A stretch of 33,031 nt of DNA, from contig JAHHRS010000019.1 in the NCBI GenBank assembly GCA_020025675.1, positions 1 to 33,031 of the forward strand. The letters are read 5' to 3'. A program made the position numbers and the translations under genes. Within the stretch, counting starts at the first letter, position 1; each line of letters opens with the position of its first letter. A model generated the notes under the pieces. The model was not told where the DNA came from, made no database searches, and was given only the letters and a program-made list of their open reading frames with translations. Below are positions 18,346-25,444 of this stretch, in pieces. The stretch is from Oscillospiraceae bacterium. GTDB lineage: Bacteria; Bacillota; Clostridia; Oscillospirales; Oscillospiraceae.

Positions 18346-19461
18346 TCAGTCTCCGGCTCTTAATCTCATAGGTAATATCATATAGGTGAAGTTTTCAGTT
18401 CCGTCTGCAGCTTTTATAACGCATGGGGTGGACGGAGTATTAAAGCAGATAATAACTTCATCCTTTGCTGCGGCTTTTAAAGCGTCCATTATATATTTTT
18501 CATTAAAGCCAATCTCTGTATCTTCGCCGTTTCCCTCGCAAACACATATATCTTCGGCGCTTCCCATGGATGTAAGGCAGCGGCAATCAATGTTTCCGTC
18601 TTCAAATCTTATACGTATAGGACTGTTATTTTTTTCTGTTATAACAAGAGCTACACGCTCAACAGATGACATGAACTCTGCTCTCTCAACCTTGACCTCG
18701 TATTTAAAGGTATCGGGAATAGATTTTCTGTAATTTAGAAATGTTCCTTCAAGTCTGCGGGATATAACAACTGTTTCTCCAATCATAAAAGCGATGTGTT
18801 TTTCACCTACGGAAATTGTTACATCTCCTTCTTCGTCGGTACAAATGCGCTCAATATCATTAAGTGCAGCACCCGGAACTACGAATTCGCAGTTTTCCAT
18901 TTGAGCGTTTTCCAGTTTCTCAGTACGTTTTGCAAGTCTATAACCGTCAACTGACACAACAGTCAGCATATCTCCCTCTATTTCAAAAAGGCTTCCGGTG
19001 TAAATTGGACGAATATCGCTGTCAGAAACAGCAAAAATGCTTTGGTTTATCATGCTTCGCAGTAATTTCTGAGGTAAAACTATACTTCTAAGCTCATCAA
19101 CTGCCGGAATTTCCGGATATTCATCTGCGCTAAAGCCCATAAACTCGATTTTACTTCTTCCGCATTTAACGGTAACGTTGTCATTTGAGTCTGAACTAAT
19201 TGTTAGAATACCATCCGGAAATCTTCTAAGCATTTCGCTTATAAATCTTGCTTCCAGAACTACCGATCCGTTTTCCTTCACGTCTGCTTCGGTTTTTGTA
19301 TAAATACCTTCTCTTAAATTATATCCAGTTATTTTAAGGCTGTTGTTATTTGCTTCAAGCAGCAATCCTTCCAAAGCTTTTATAGGGCTTTTGGCAGCTG
19401 TTGCTCGCATTGCAACTGTGCATGCAGATTGTAAAGTATGCTTTTCGCAGGAAACTATCAT
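18346..19461 (-). CDS. dnaN: DNA polymerase III beta subunit (sliding clamp)
   Basis: This is the ring-shaped processivity clamp for replicative polymerase, 371 aa. The start ATG at 19461 was chosen because GGGGAGG lies 8 nt upstream. An in-frame ATG seven codons earlier would put that site inside the gene. Family segments visible include LEGLLLEA, PAVDELRSIVLPQKLLRSMI, SVDGYRLAKR and the C-terminal YMILPMRL that forms the partner-binding pocket. It is the first gene downstream of the origin spacer and heads a run of ten genes with gaps of 15 nt or less. Confidence 0.97.
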   Translation of the reverse strand: MIVSCEKHTLQSACTVAMRATAAKSPIKALEGLLLEANNNSLKITGYNLREGIYTKTEADVKENGSVVLEARFISEMLRRFPDGILTISSDSNDNVTVKCGRSKIEFMGFSADEYPEIPAVDELRSIVLPQKLLRSMINQSIFAVSDSDIRPIYTGSLFEIEGDMLTVVSVDGYRLAKRTEKLENAQMENCEFVVPGAALNDIERICTDEEGDVTISVGEKHIAFMIGETVVISRRLEGTFLNYRKSIPDTFKYEVKVERAEFMSSVERVALVITEKNNSPIRIRFEDGNIDCRCLTSMGSAEDICVCEGNGEDTEIGFNEKYIMDALKAAAKDEVIICFNTPSTPCVIKAADGTENFTYMILPMRLRAGD

Positions 19462-19486
19462 TAACTGTTCCTCCCCGAACATCTAA

Positions 19487-19558
19487 AATTGGTCTATATA
19501 TAATAATAAATAATAATTTTTTCGTAGTAATAGTAGTAGGGATTTTTTATGTGGAAAA
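19487..19558 (-). other. origin unwinding module: DnaA box, DnaA-trio, AT-rich DUE
   Basis: The plus strand shows TAG TAA TAG TAG TAG (19525-19539) followed by GG and, after eight bases, TGTGGAAAA (19550-19558), the complement of TTTTCCACA. Read 3' to 5' from the box, the trinucleotides are GAT GAT GAT AAT GAT, which fits the DnaA-trio rule 3'-(G/A)A(T/A)-5' in every repeat. The adjoining 19487-19522 is almost pure A/T and is the expected melting site. Confidence 0.85.
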
Positions 19559-19593
19559 CCCATGGAAAGCATTGAAATTCAAGACTTTTCGCT

Positions 19594-19617
19594 GTTGATT
19601 ATTTTGTTGATTATTTT
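19594..19617 (+). repeat. tandem 12-mer repeat in the origin
   Basis: GTTGATTATTTT occurs twice with no gap (19594-19605 and 19606-19617). It resembles the AT-rich 13-mers of enterobacterial origins in composition, but here it lies on the DnaA-box side of the trio element. Confidence 0.8.
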
Positions 19618-19670
19618 AGAGTTATTAACAGCCTTTGTTAAACAAAACTTATTAACATTTCGTTATTAAG

Positions 19671-19679
19671 TTTTCCACA
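19671..19679 (+). promoter_or_regulatory. DnaA box TTTTCCACA
   Basis: This matches the relaxed DnaA-box consensus TTWTNCACA and is inverted relative to the box at 19550-19558. It sits 24 bp from the dnaA stop codon. Confidence 0.7.
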
Positions 19680-19702
19680 TGGAAATGTTGAAAAAATTTA
19701 AC

Positions 19703-21010
19703 TCACATGGAGTTAATGTTGGAAGTTATATCTCGAACCGTTACAGCCATTTTGGGATCATTTTTAAGCATATCCTCAATTTTGCGGATTGAGCTTAAAA
19801 CGGTGGCGTGGTTTCTGTTTTCATATTCGGCACCTATATCTTTAAGCGAAAGATTTGTAAGAGAACGCATAAGGTACATGGAAACCTGTCTTGCCGTTGC
19901 GGTATTTTTTGCTCGGCTTTGACCTCTCAGGTCACTTTCATCCAGAGAATAGTATCTGGCAGTTTCTTTTATAATAATTTCAGGCGTAGGAATATAAGTA
20001 CCTATCCTTATAACGTCTTTAATTGCACGTTTCACGGAGTCTATGGTTATGACATCATCCAGAATTTCCTTATAAGCTGTGAGACGTTTTATAACTCCTT
20101 CAAGCTGCCTTATATTAGCAGTTATATTTTCTGCTATATAAGTTACAGCATCATCTGATAGAATTATACCCAATTGAGCCGCTTTATTACGGATTATAGC
20201 CATTCTTGTTTCTAAATCAGGGGGTTCTATATCAGCCATAAGTCCGCCCTCAAAACGTGTACGAAGACGATCATCCAAAAGAGACATTTCAAGGGGAGGC
20301 CTATCTGATGTTATAACAATCTGATGGCCCGCCTCGTATATATTGTTGAAGGTATGGAAAAACTCGTTCTGAGTCTGCTGCTTACCTGCAATAAATTGTA
20401 TATCATCTACAAGAAATAACTCAACATTTCTGTATTTATGCCTGAATTCTTCTCCTGTACCGTCTTTAATGGATTTAATCAGCTGGTTTGTAAATTCGTC
20501 ACCCTTAATATAGGATATTTTTTTTGTTGGGTCCTTTTCGTGAATAGCCTGACCTATGGCCAGCAGCAAATGGGTTTTGCCCAGACCGGAGTTACCGTAT
20601 ATAAAAAGCGGATTATAAATTTTGCCGGGGTTTTCCGATACTGCAATAGCCGCCGCATGGGCAAATTTGTTGGAAGCGCCTACTATAAATCTGTCAAATG
20701 TGTAACCATCCATCTCCGGCAGGCTGTTTTCTTCTTTTTTTTCTTTTGAATATTCGTTTATTTCGTCTCCGGCCAGAACCATCAGCTCAAAATCACTGGC
20801 AAACAAATCGTGTAAAGCGGCTTTTATGCTGTCACCGAATCGGGAGACAATAATACTCCGTTTAAAGTCATTGCTTGTATGGAGAACCAGACGGCAGTCT
20901 TCTATTTCTACTGCTTCACAGTCTGAAAACCATGTGGTAATTGCTGTGGGGGTAAGCTCTTTGGAGAGTATTTTTATTATTTCATCCCATATATCTTGTA
21001 TAGAGTTCAT
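19703..21010 (-). CDS. dnaA: chromosomal replication initiator protein DnaA
   Basis: DnaA binds DnaA boxes and melts the origin. It has 435 aa, on the short side because the linker after domain I (about 85-100) is short. The N-terminus MNSIQDIWDEIIKIL is typical. AAA+ motifs are Walker A GNSGLGKT (139-146) and Walker B LFLVDD (198-203). The initiator-specific region follows, with the arginine-finger segment LLDDRLRTRFEGGL. Domain IV carries ARQVSMYLMR, but the signature normally written GRDHTTV reads NRNHATV (398-404), a change at two DNA-contacting positions. A GAGGT/AAGGG ribosome binding site and a promoter at 21051-21079 precede it. It reads toward the origin spacer, as is usual. Confidence 0.98.
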   Translation of the reverse strand: MNSIQDIWDEIIKILSKELTPTAITTWFSDCEAVEIEDCRLVLHTSNDFKRSIIVSRFGDSIKAALHDLFASDFELMVLAGDEINEYSKEKKEENSLPEMDGYTFDRFIVGASNKFAHAAAIAVSENPGKIYNPLFIYGNSGLGKTHLLLAIGQAIHEKDPTKKISYIKGDEFTNQLIKSIKDGTGEEFRHKYRNVELFLVDDIQFIAGKQQTQNEFFHTFNNIYEAGHQIVITSDRPPLEMSLLDDRLRTRFEGGLMADIEPPDLETRMAIIRNKAAQLGIILSDDAVTYIAENITANIRQLEGVIKRLTAYKEILDDVITIDSVKRAIKDVIRIGTYIPTPEIIIKETARYYSLDESDLRGQSRAKNTATARQVSMYLMRSLTNLSLKDIGAEYENRNHATVLSSIRKIEDMLKNDPKMAVTVRDITSNINSM

Positions 21011-21050
21011 ACCCTTTACCTCACATATTTATAGTATTCCTAACTTACTA

Positions 21051-21079
21051 AGTATACCAAAAAAACATGAATTTTGCAA
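21051..21079 (-). promoter_or_regulatory. dnaA promoter
   Basis: On the minus strand TTGCAA (21079 to 21074), a 17-bp spacer and TATACT (21056 to 21051) give a start near 21044, about 34 nt before the dnaA ATG. Confidence 0.65.
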
Positions 21080-21163
21080 TATATAAATATAATATAGAAG
21101 AGAGGTAAAGAATAAAGCGGAGGATTATAAAAAAATAAGACGCAGACTAAAATTTTATAAAAT

Positions 21164-21218
21164 AAAAGCACAAAATCATTCGAAATATAGATATATACGA
21201 ATAATTTTGTGCTTTTTT
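21164..21218. terminator. long hairpin, serS-dnaA boundary
   Basis: Arms 21164-21182 and 21198-21216 pair over 18 bp with one C/A mismatch, around a 15-nt loop. T-rich tracts flank both ends (six T on the plus side). It would separate serS transcription from the dnaA promoter. Confidence 0.75.
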
Positions 21219-21274
21219 AGTAAATATATAGTATTTTTGAGGCTTTTATTGTCTTAATAAAGGTTAATTTTAAA

Positions 21275-21320
21275 TAAGGCAGCAAAGTAATTTTTATATT
21301 TAATGGCTGATGCTGTCTTA
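21275..21320 (-). terminator. possible first serS terminator hairpin
   Basis: TAAGGCAGCA (21275-21284) pairs with TGCTGTCTTA (21311-21320), with one G-U pair and a 26-nt loop. A T-rich tract follows on the minus strand. It lies just after the serS stop. The large loop makes it weaker than the hairpin at 21164-21218. Confidence 0.4.
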
Positions 21321-21335
21321 TCTAAGGCTAAAAAT

Positions 21336-22640
21336 TCATTTATTTGGAATAAGAACTTTGGTTTCCCCCATATATTTTTGCAGAACCTCCGGAATTGTTA
21401 TACTTCCGTCAGCCTGATAGTGATTTTCCAACAGAGCAATGAGCATTCTGGGAGGAGCAACAACGGTATTATTCAGGGTATGGGGAAGATAAATTTTACC
21501 GTCCTCACCTTTTACTCGCATTTTAAGCCGTCTTGCCTGAGCGTCACCTAAATTAGAGCAGGAACATACTTCAAAATATTTTTTCTGTCTGGGACTCCAT
21601 GCCTCAATATCACATGATTTAACTTTAAGATCTGCTAAGTCGCCGGAACAGCACTCAAGCTGACGTACGGGAATTTCAAGACTTCTGAAAAGTTCAACGG
21701 AATAGCGCCACATTTTTTCATACCATTGCATGGAATCTTCTGGTTTGCAGACTACTATCATTTCCTGTTTTTCAAACTGATGAATGCGGTAAACTCCCCT
21801 TTCTTCTATTCCGTGAGCTCCTTTTTCCTTGCGGAAGCAGGGAGAATAGCTGGTGAGGGTTTGGGGAAGGCTGCTTTCGGGGATAATCTGGTCAATAAAT
21901 TTTCCTATCATGGAGTGCTCGGAGGTTCCGATAAGATAAAGGTCTTCTCCCTCAATTTTGTACATCATAGCGTCCATATCGGTTTGACTCATAACGCCTT
22001 CAACTACGTTGCCATGAATCATAAAAGGAGGAATACAATAAACAAAGCCTTTATTTATCATGAAATCTCTTGCATATGCCAAAACTGCGGAGTGAAGTCT
22101 GGCAATATCGCCCATAAGGTAGTAGAAACCGTTTCCGGAAACTCTTCCTGCAGCGTCCATATCTACGCCGTTAAGTTTTTCCATTATTTCAGTATGATAA
22201 GGAATTTCGTAATCGGGAACGACAGGCTCACCGAAGCGCTGAACTTCAACATTTGCGCTGTCATCAGGACCTATTGGAACGCTGGGGTCTATAATATTCG
22301 GAATATTAAGCATAAGCTTGTGTATTTCTTCTGCATAAGCGTCTTCCAATTTTTCAAGTTCAGCCAGTCTTTCAGCGTTTTCCTTGACCTGAGCCTTAAC
22401 TTTTTCAGCTTCTTCAAGCTTTGAAGGGTCTTTTTTTGCCTGTCCCATCAACATTCCTATCTGCTTTGAAAGGCTGTTTCTTGATGCCCGCAGGGTGCTT
22501 GCCTCTGTTATAGCTGCTCTGTTTTTTTCATCCAGCTCTAAAACTCTGTCCACCATGGGAAGTTTATGGTCCTGAAATTTCTTTTTTATATTTTCTTTTA
22601 CTATTTCGGGGTTTTCCCTTACAAATTTAATGTCCAGCAT
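21336..22640 (-). CDS. serS: seryl-tRNA synthetase
   Basis: This enzyme charges tRNA-Ser with serine. It has 434 aa: an N-terminal long-helix arm (about 1-110) that reads the tRNA and a class II catalytic core. The TSE loop reads LIGTSEHS (236-243), motif 2 is CFRKEKGAHG followed by a segment ending HQFEKQE (268-293), and motif 3 is TLNNTVVAPPRMLIALLEN (388-406). These differ from the common bacterial forms (TAEVP, FRSEAGSAGRDTRG, TLNGSGLAVGR) and resemble archaeal or eukaryotic-like variants as I recall them. It follows parB by 18 nt with an AGGAGA binding site, so it is the last gene of a parA-parB-serS operon. serS near parB is also seen in other clostridia. Confidence 0.95.
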   Translation of the reverse strand: MLDIKFVRENPEIVKENIKKKFQDHKLPMVDRVLELDEKNRAAITEASTLRASRNSLSKQIGMLMGQAKKDPSKLEEAEKVKAQVKENAERLAELEKLEDAYAEEIHKLMLNIPNIIDPSVPIGPDDSANVEVQRFGEPVVPDYEIPYHTEIMEKLNGVDMDAAGRVSGNGFYYLMGDIARLHSAVLAYARDFMINKGFVYCIPPFMIHGNVVEGVMSQTDMDAMMYKIEGEDLYLIGTSEHSMIGKFIDQIIPESSLPQTLTSYSPCFRKEKGAHGIEERGVYRIHQFEKQEMIVVCKPEDSMQWYEKMWRYSVELFRSLEIPVRQLECCSGDLADLKVKSCDIEAWSPRQKKYFEVCSCSNLGDAQARRLKMRVKGEDGKIYLPHTLNNTVVAPPRMLIALLENHYQADGSITIPEVLQKYMGETKVLIPNK

Positions 22641-22658
22641 TTCATTTTCTCCTGTATG

Positions 22659-23528
22659 TTATATTTTCTTTAATGCGTTTATCAGTGCTTCCCTGTCATC
22701 TGCACCGTAAAATTCTATTTCTATTTTTCCTGTTCTTTTTCCGTCAACCAGCTTGACTTTTCTTCCCAGAATAGCTGATAGTTCTGAAGAAATTTCTGCC
22801 GCATAGTCTACATTTATTTCATTTTTATTATTTTCTTCAAAATTAGGTTTTTCTTTCAGTATATTTGAAGCAAGTCTTTCTGTTTTTCGTACGGAAAGGC
22901 TTTTTTTAATTACCTCATTTGCTGCTTTCAGCTGCTTTTCACTGTTTTCTATGGGCACAAGTGCTCGTGCGTGTCCGGCTGACAGTTCTCCGCTTTCCAC
23001 TAAGCTCAAAACTTTAGGGCTTAGACTTAAGAGTCTAAGTGAATTTGTAATAGCGGGGCGTGACCGACCTACGCTTTTTGCTGTCTCTTCCTGGGTTAGT
23101 CCGTATTCTTCAATAAGACTTTTATATCCTTTTGCTTCTTCTATTGGATTTAAATCCTCTCTTTGAAGATTTTCTACAAGAGCAAGTTCTGCCGTGCGTC
23201 TGTCGTCGGCTGTTATTACTCTAACCGGAATTTCAGTAAGACCTGCTATTCTGGATGCTCTCCAACGGCGTTCACCGGCAATTATTTGATAATATCCGCT
23301 TTTCAATTTTCTTGCTACAATAGGCTGTATCAATCCAAATTGAGCAATTGAATCTGCAAGATCCTGTAAAGCCTTTTCATCAAAATATTCTCTTGGCTGG
23401 TCTTTATTAGGTTCTACTTTGCTTATTGGCAGAGTTAAAAGTTCAGAATCGACTTCTTCATCATAGTCTTCCCCGCCAAACAGAATATCAAGTCCGACTC
23501 CCAGACCTCTTTTTTCTTTAGCTGACAT
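22659..23528 (-). CDS. parB: chromosome-partitioning protein ParB (Spo0J-like)
   Basis: A CTP-dependent DNA clamp that loads at parS and spreads to organise the origin. It has 289 aa. The N-terminal KRGLGVGLDILFG is the ParA-stimulating segment. The CTP-binding domain has GERRWRAS (85-92) and ENLQREDLNPIEEA (119-132). The helix-turn-helix is about 143-165 (LTQEETAKSVGRSRPAITN). A C-terminal dimerisation region follows a polar linker. GGAGG precedes the ATG, 9 nt after parA. Three parS sites lie just upstream of the operon. Confidence 0.97.
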   Translation of the reverse strand: MSAKEKRGLGVGLDILFGGEDYDEEVDSELLTLPISKVEPNKDQPREYFDEKALQDLADSIAQFGLIQPIVARKLKSGYYQIIAGERRWRASRIAGLTEIPVRVITADDRRTAELALVENLQREDLNPIEEAKGYKSLIEEYGLTQEETAKSVGRSRPAITNSLRLLSLSPKVLSLVESGELSAGHARALVPIENSEKQLKAANEVIKKSLSVRKTERLASNILKEKPNFEENNKNEINVDYAAEISSELSAILGRKVKLVDGKRTGKIEIEFYGADDREALINALKKI

Positions 23529-23537
23529 TTTACCTCC

Positions 23538-24296
23538 TTATAGTTCTGACCTGCGTAAAAATTCATCCGCCAGTGCCATATATCCTTTGCTGCCTTTATT
23601 AAATCTGTCATAAGCCACACCGGGAATTCCGTGGCTTGGCGCTTCAGACAGACGAATACTTCTGGGTATGACAGTATCGTAAACTTTTCCTTTTAGAAAT
23701 TTTCTCAGTTCATTTGCGACTTGAGTTGTAAGATTCGTTCTTGAGTCATACATTGTGAGTAAAATTCCTTCAATCTCGAGCCTTTTATTTAAATGCTTTT
23801 TACACATTTTTATACTGCTAATTAAATCTACTATGCCTTCAAGGGCATAGTACTCACACTGCATAGGAATTATTACGCTGTCGGCCGCAACTAATGCGTT
23901 TACGGTTAGAAGTTCAAGTGAAGGAGGACAGTCAAGCAAAATATAGTCATAGTCACTGTAAAGAGAAAGAAGAGCATTTTTGAGAACAAATTCTCTTTTT
24001 TTGGAATCTATGAGTTCAACGGAGGCTGCTGCAAGTTCTTTTCCGGTTGGGATAACATCTCCGTATTTAGTATGTACGATACAGTCCATTGCCTGAGTAC
24101 CGTTAATTAAAATATCATAGGTGTTGGGACGTTGATTTTTTGAAACGCCCATTCCTGAGCTTCCATTACCCTGAGGGTCACAGTCTACAAGCAAAGCACG
24201 TTTCCCTTTTATTGTGAGTGCGGCGCAGAGATTAACACAGGTTGTGGTTTTTCCTACGCCGCCCTTTTGGTTTGTGATTGCAATTGTTTTGGCCAT
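23538..24296 (-). CDS. parA: chromosome-partitioning ATPase ParA (Soj-like)
   Basis: A Walker-type ATPase that binds DNA non-specifically and moves ParB-parS complexes; in B. subtilis, Soj also regulates DnaA. It has 252 aa from the ATG at 24296, chosen because AGGAG lies 9 nt upstream and the product then starts MAKTIAITNQKGGVGKTT as in the family. Upstream in-frame ATGs (to 24365) would include the promoter. The deviant Walker A is KGGVGKTT (11-18), Walker A' is LLVDCDPQGN and Walker B is DYILLDCPPSL. Its promoter abuts a parS site, which suggests control by ParB. Confidence 0.97.
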   Translation of the reverse strand: MAKTIAITNQKGGVGKTTTCVNLCAALTIKGKRALLVDCDPQGNGSSGMGVSKNQRPNTYDILINGTQAMDCIVHTKYGDVIPTGKELAAASVELIDSKKREFVLKNALLSLYSDYDYILLDCPPSLELLTVNALVAADSVIIPMQCEYYALEGIVDLISSIKMCKKHLNKRLEIEGILLTMYDSRTNLTTQVANELRKFLKGKVYDTVIPRSIRLSEAPSHGIPGVAYDRFNKGSKGYMALADEFLRRSEL

Positions 24297-24336
24297 TTTC
24301 ACTCTCCTACCCATATTTATTTTTTTGTTCTCGGAT

Positions 24337-24365
24337 ATTATATCAGCAAAAAAAAGCTTTTTCAA
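24337..24365 (-). promoter_or_regulatory. parAB-serS promoter
   Basis: On the minus strand TTGAAA (24365 to 24360), a 17-bp spacer and TATAAT (24342 to 24337). The first parS site begins at 24366, directly against the -35 hexamer. Confidence 0.75.
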
Positions 24366-24381
24366 TGTTTCACGTAAAACA
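24366..24381. promoter_or_regulatory. parS site 1 (one mismatch)
   Basis: TGTTTCACGTAAAACA differs from the palindrome TGTTTCACGTGAAACA at one base. It abuts the -35 of the parA promoter. Confidence 0.85.
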
Positions 24382-24396
24382 TTTTAAAAGTTTTTA

Positions 24397-24412
24397 GGTT
24401 TCACGTGAAACA
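24397..24412. promoter_or_regulatory. parS site 2 (perfect 12-bp core)
   Basis: GGTTTCACGTGAAACA contains the full palindromic core TTTCACGTGAAA and differs from the 16-mer only at its first base. It is 31 bp from site 1, about three helical turns. Confidence 0.92.
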
Positions 24413-24466
24413 TTTGCAGATTTTACACTGATTTATGGGAAAGTGAAAACGTATAATAATTCGAAA

Positions 24467-24482
24467 TGTTTCACATGAAACA
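24467..24482. promoter_or_regulatory. parS site 3 (one mismatch)
   Basis: TGTTTCACATGAAACA differs from the palindrome at one central base. It ends 3 bp before the gpr stop codon. Spacing from site 2 is 70 bp. Confidence 0.85.
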
Positions 24483-24485
24483 TTT

Positions 24486-25346
24486 TTAGCCAACAAGCAT
24501 ATCTATATCTTCTATGCTTATCATAGGGTGAATGGCTAAATTTATCCCATAACCTATAAGTCTGCCTGCAGAGCGAACAGCAGAGTCAATATCACGGGGA
24601 GTAACAAACATTCCCTTAAGTTCGGGTAAATCCGAATACTGGGCTGCATCTATAACAGTGGGAACTCCTATAGATACAACAGGTACACCTAAGCTTTGAA
24701 AAGAAAGCTCCTGCCTGTTGTTACCGACACCGGAACCGGGTGAAATTCCGCTGCTGCTAACCTGAAATGAATGGCAAAGTCTGTTAAGCTCAACACCTGC
24801 CAATGCGTCTATTGCAATAACACAGTCAGGCTTAAATCTCTCACACAAAGCTTTTATCTGGGCGGCACTTTCTATGCCGGTTGTACCCAACACACCGGTG
24901 CGGCAAAGCATGGTGGTTGAAAAACTTTTGAATTCTTCAGGCATTGTGTTTTTTAAATGCTGGGTAACTATGATATTTGAAGCAGCTATTGAGCCAAGAG
25001 CGTCAGGTGTAATGTCGGAATTTCCAAGAGCTGCTATAAGAAAGACTGATGGTTCATTTAATGGAATACAATCTTTTATAAGTTGTGCCAATGCTGTGGC
25101 AGCAGAAGAGAAAATATCAGACCCTCTTTCATATCGCTCATTTAGCTGCATAGTAAAGTATTTTCCAATAGGTTTTCCAAGGGCAGCGGCACCTTCTTCA
25201 TTCAGAATTTCAACAGTGGACAGCTCTATTCCGTTTATTATTTCTTTTTTTGCTTTTACTCCTTTTAACTCAGAGACTTTTTTATTATCTTTTATGCGTA
25301 AATCTCTTGCCTCAACCGCTAAATCTGTTCTTCCATATATTGACAT
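24486..25346 (-). CDS. gpr: germination protease GPR (spore SASP endopeptidase)
   Basis: This protease degrades the small acid-soluble proteins that coat spore DNA, early in germination. It has 286 aa, shorter than the Bacillus enzyme (about 370) but with the family ends: TDLAVEARD (7-15) near the self-processing region and GINLAIHPMISIEDI at the C-terminus. The conserved acidic segments ITPDALG and AIDALAG, and PGSGVGNNRQEL, are present. The ATG at 25346 was chosen for its AGGAGG 9 nt upstream; an ATG seven codons earlier overlaps that site. A sigma-G-like -10 lies at 25369-25375. The 3' end lies against parS site 3. Confidence 0.95.
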   Translation of the reverse strand: MSIYGRTDLAVEARDLRIKDNKKVSELKGVKAKKEIINGIELSTVEILNEEGAAALGKPIGKYFTMQLNERYERGSDIFSSAATALAQLIKDCIPLNEPSVFLIAALGNSDITPDALGSIAASNIIVTQHLKNTMPEEFKSFSTTMLCRTGVLGTTGIESAAQIKALCERFKPDCVIAIDALAGVELNRLCHSFQVSSSGISPGSGVGNNRQELSFQSLGVPVVSIGVPTVIDAAQYSDLPELKGMFVTPRDIDSAVRSAGRLIGYGINLAIHPMISIEDIDMLVG

Positions 25347-25368
25347 TTTTACAATCCTCCTGCCCATA

Positions 25369-25375
25369 TATTATG
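25369..25375 (-). promoter_or_regulatory. possible sigma-G -10 element for gpr
   Basis: On the minus strand CATAATA matches the sigma-G -10 consensus CATWMTA exactly and would start transcription near 25362, just before the ribosome binding site. A good -35 (GHATR, 17-18 bp upstream) is not evident; only TAATA is found there. Confidence 0.4.
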
Positions 25376-25444
25376 CTTTAATAAATTCTATTCTATTATT
25401 GACAGCAAGCTTAAAAAAATATAATAATTTTTTTGAAAAAGTGC

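Larger units (their letters stand above)
19462..19702. other. oriC: probable chromosomal replication origin (oriC), dnaA-dnaN spacer
   Basis: This 241-bp AT-rich spacer contains, in the dnaA-to-dnaN direction: a reverse-oriented DnaA box (19671-19679), two TTATTAACA box-like copies (19649-19657 and 19622-19630), a tandem 12-mer (19594-19617), a forward DnaA box (19558 to 19550), a CCC step, five DnaA-trios (19539 to 19525) and an AT-rich tract (19487-19522). This is the same order as the unwinding part of the B. subtilis origin. No exact TTATCCACA is present; both good boxes are TTTTCCACA. Confidence 0.85.
21011..21335. other. serS-dnaA intergenic region (325 bp)
   Basis: This gap holds the dnaA promoter and two hairpins, described separately. 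It is very AT-rich. I looked for DnaA boxes matching TTWTNCACA on either strand and saw none, so it does not look like a second DnaA-box cluster of the kind found upstream of dnaA in B. subtilis. No coding sequence is supported. Confidence 0.6.

Noticed and set aside
21011..21335. Second DnaA-box cluster upstream of dnaA
   Set aside because: No TTWTNCACA match was found on either strand; the region is explained by a promoter and two hairpins.
21726..22424. Plus-strand open frame of 232 codons opposite serS
   Set aside because: It is fully antisense to a clear serS, has no ribosome binding site, and its composition is that of a shadow frame (Phe/Asn/Tyr-rich).
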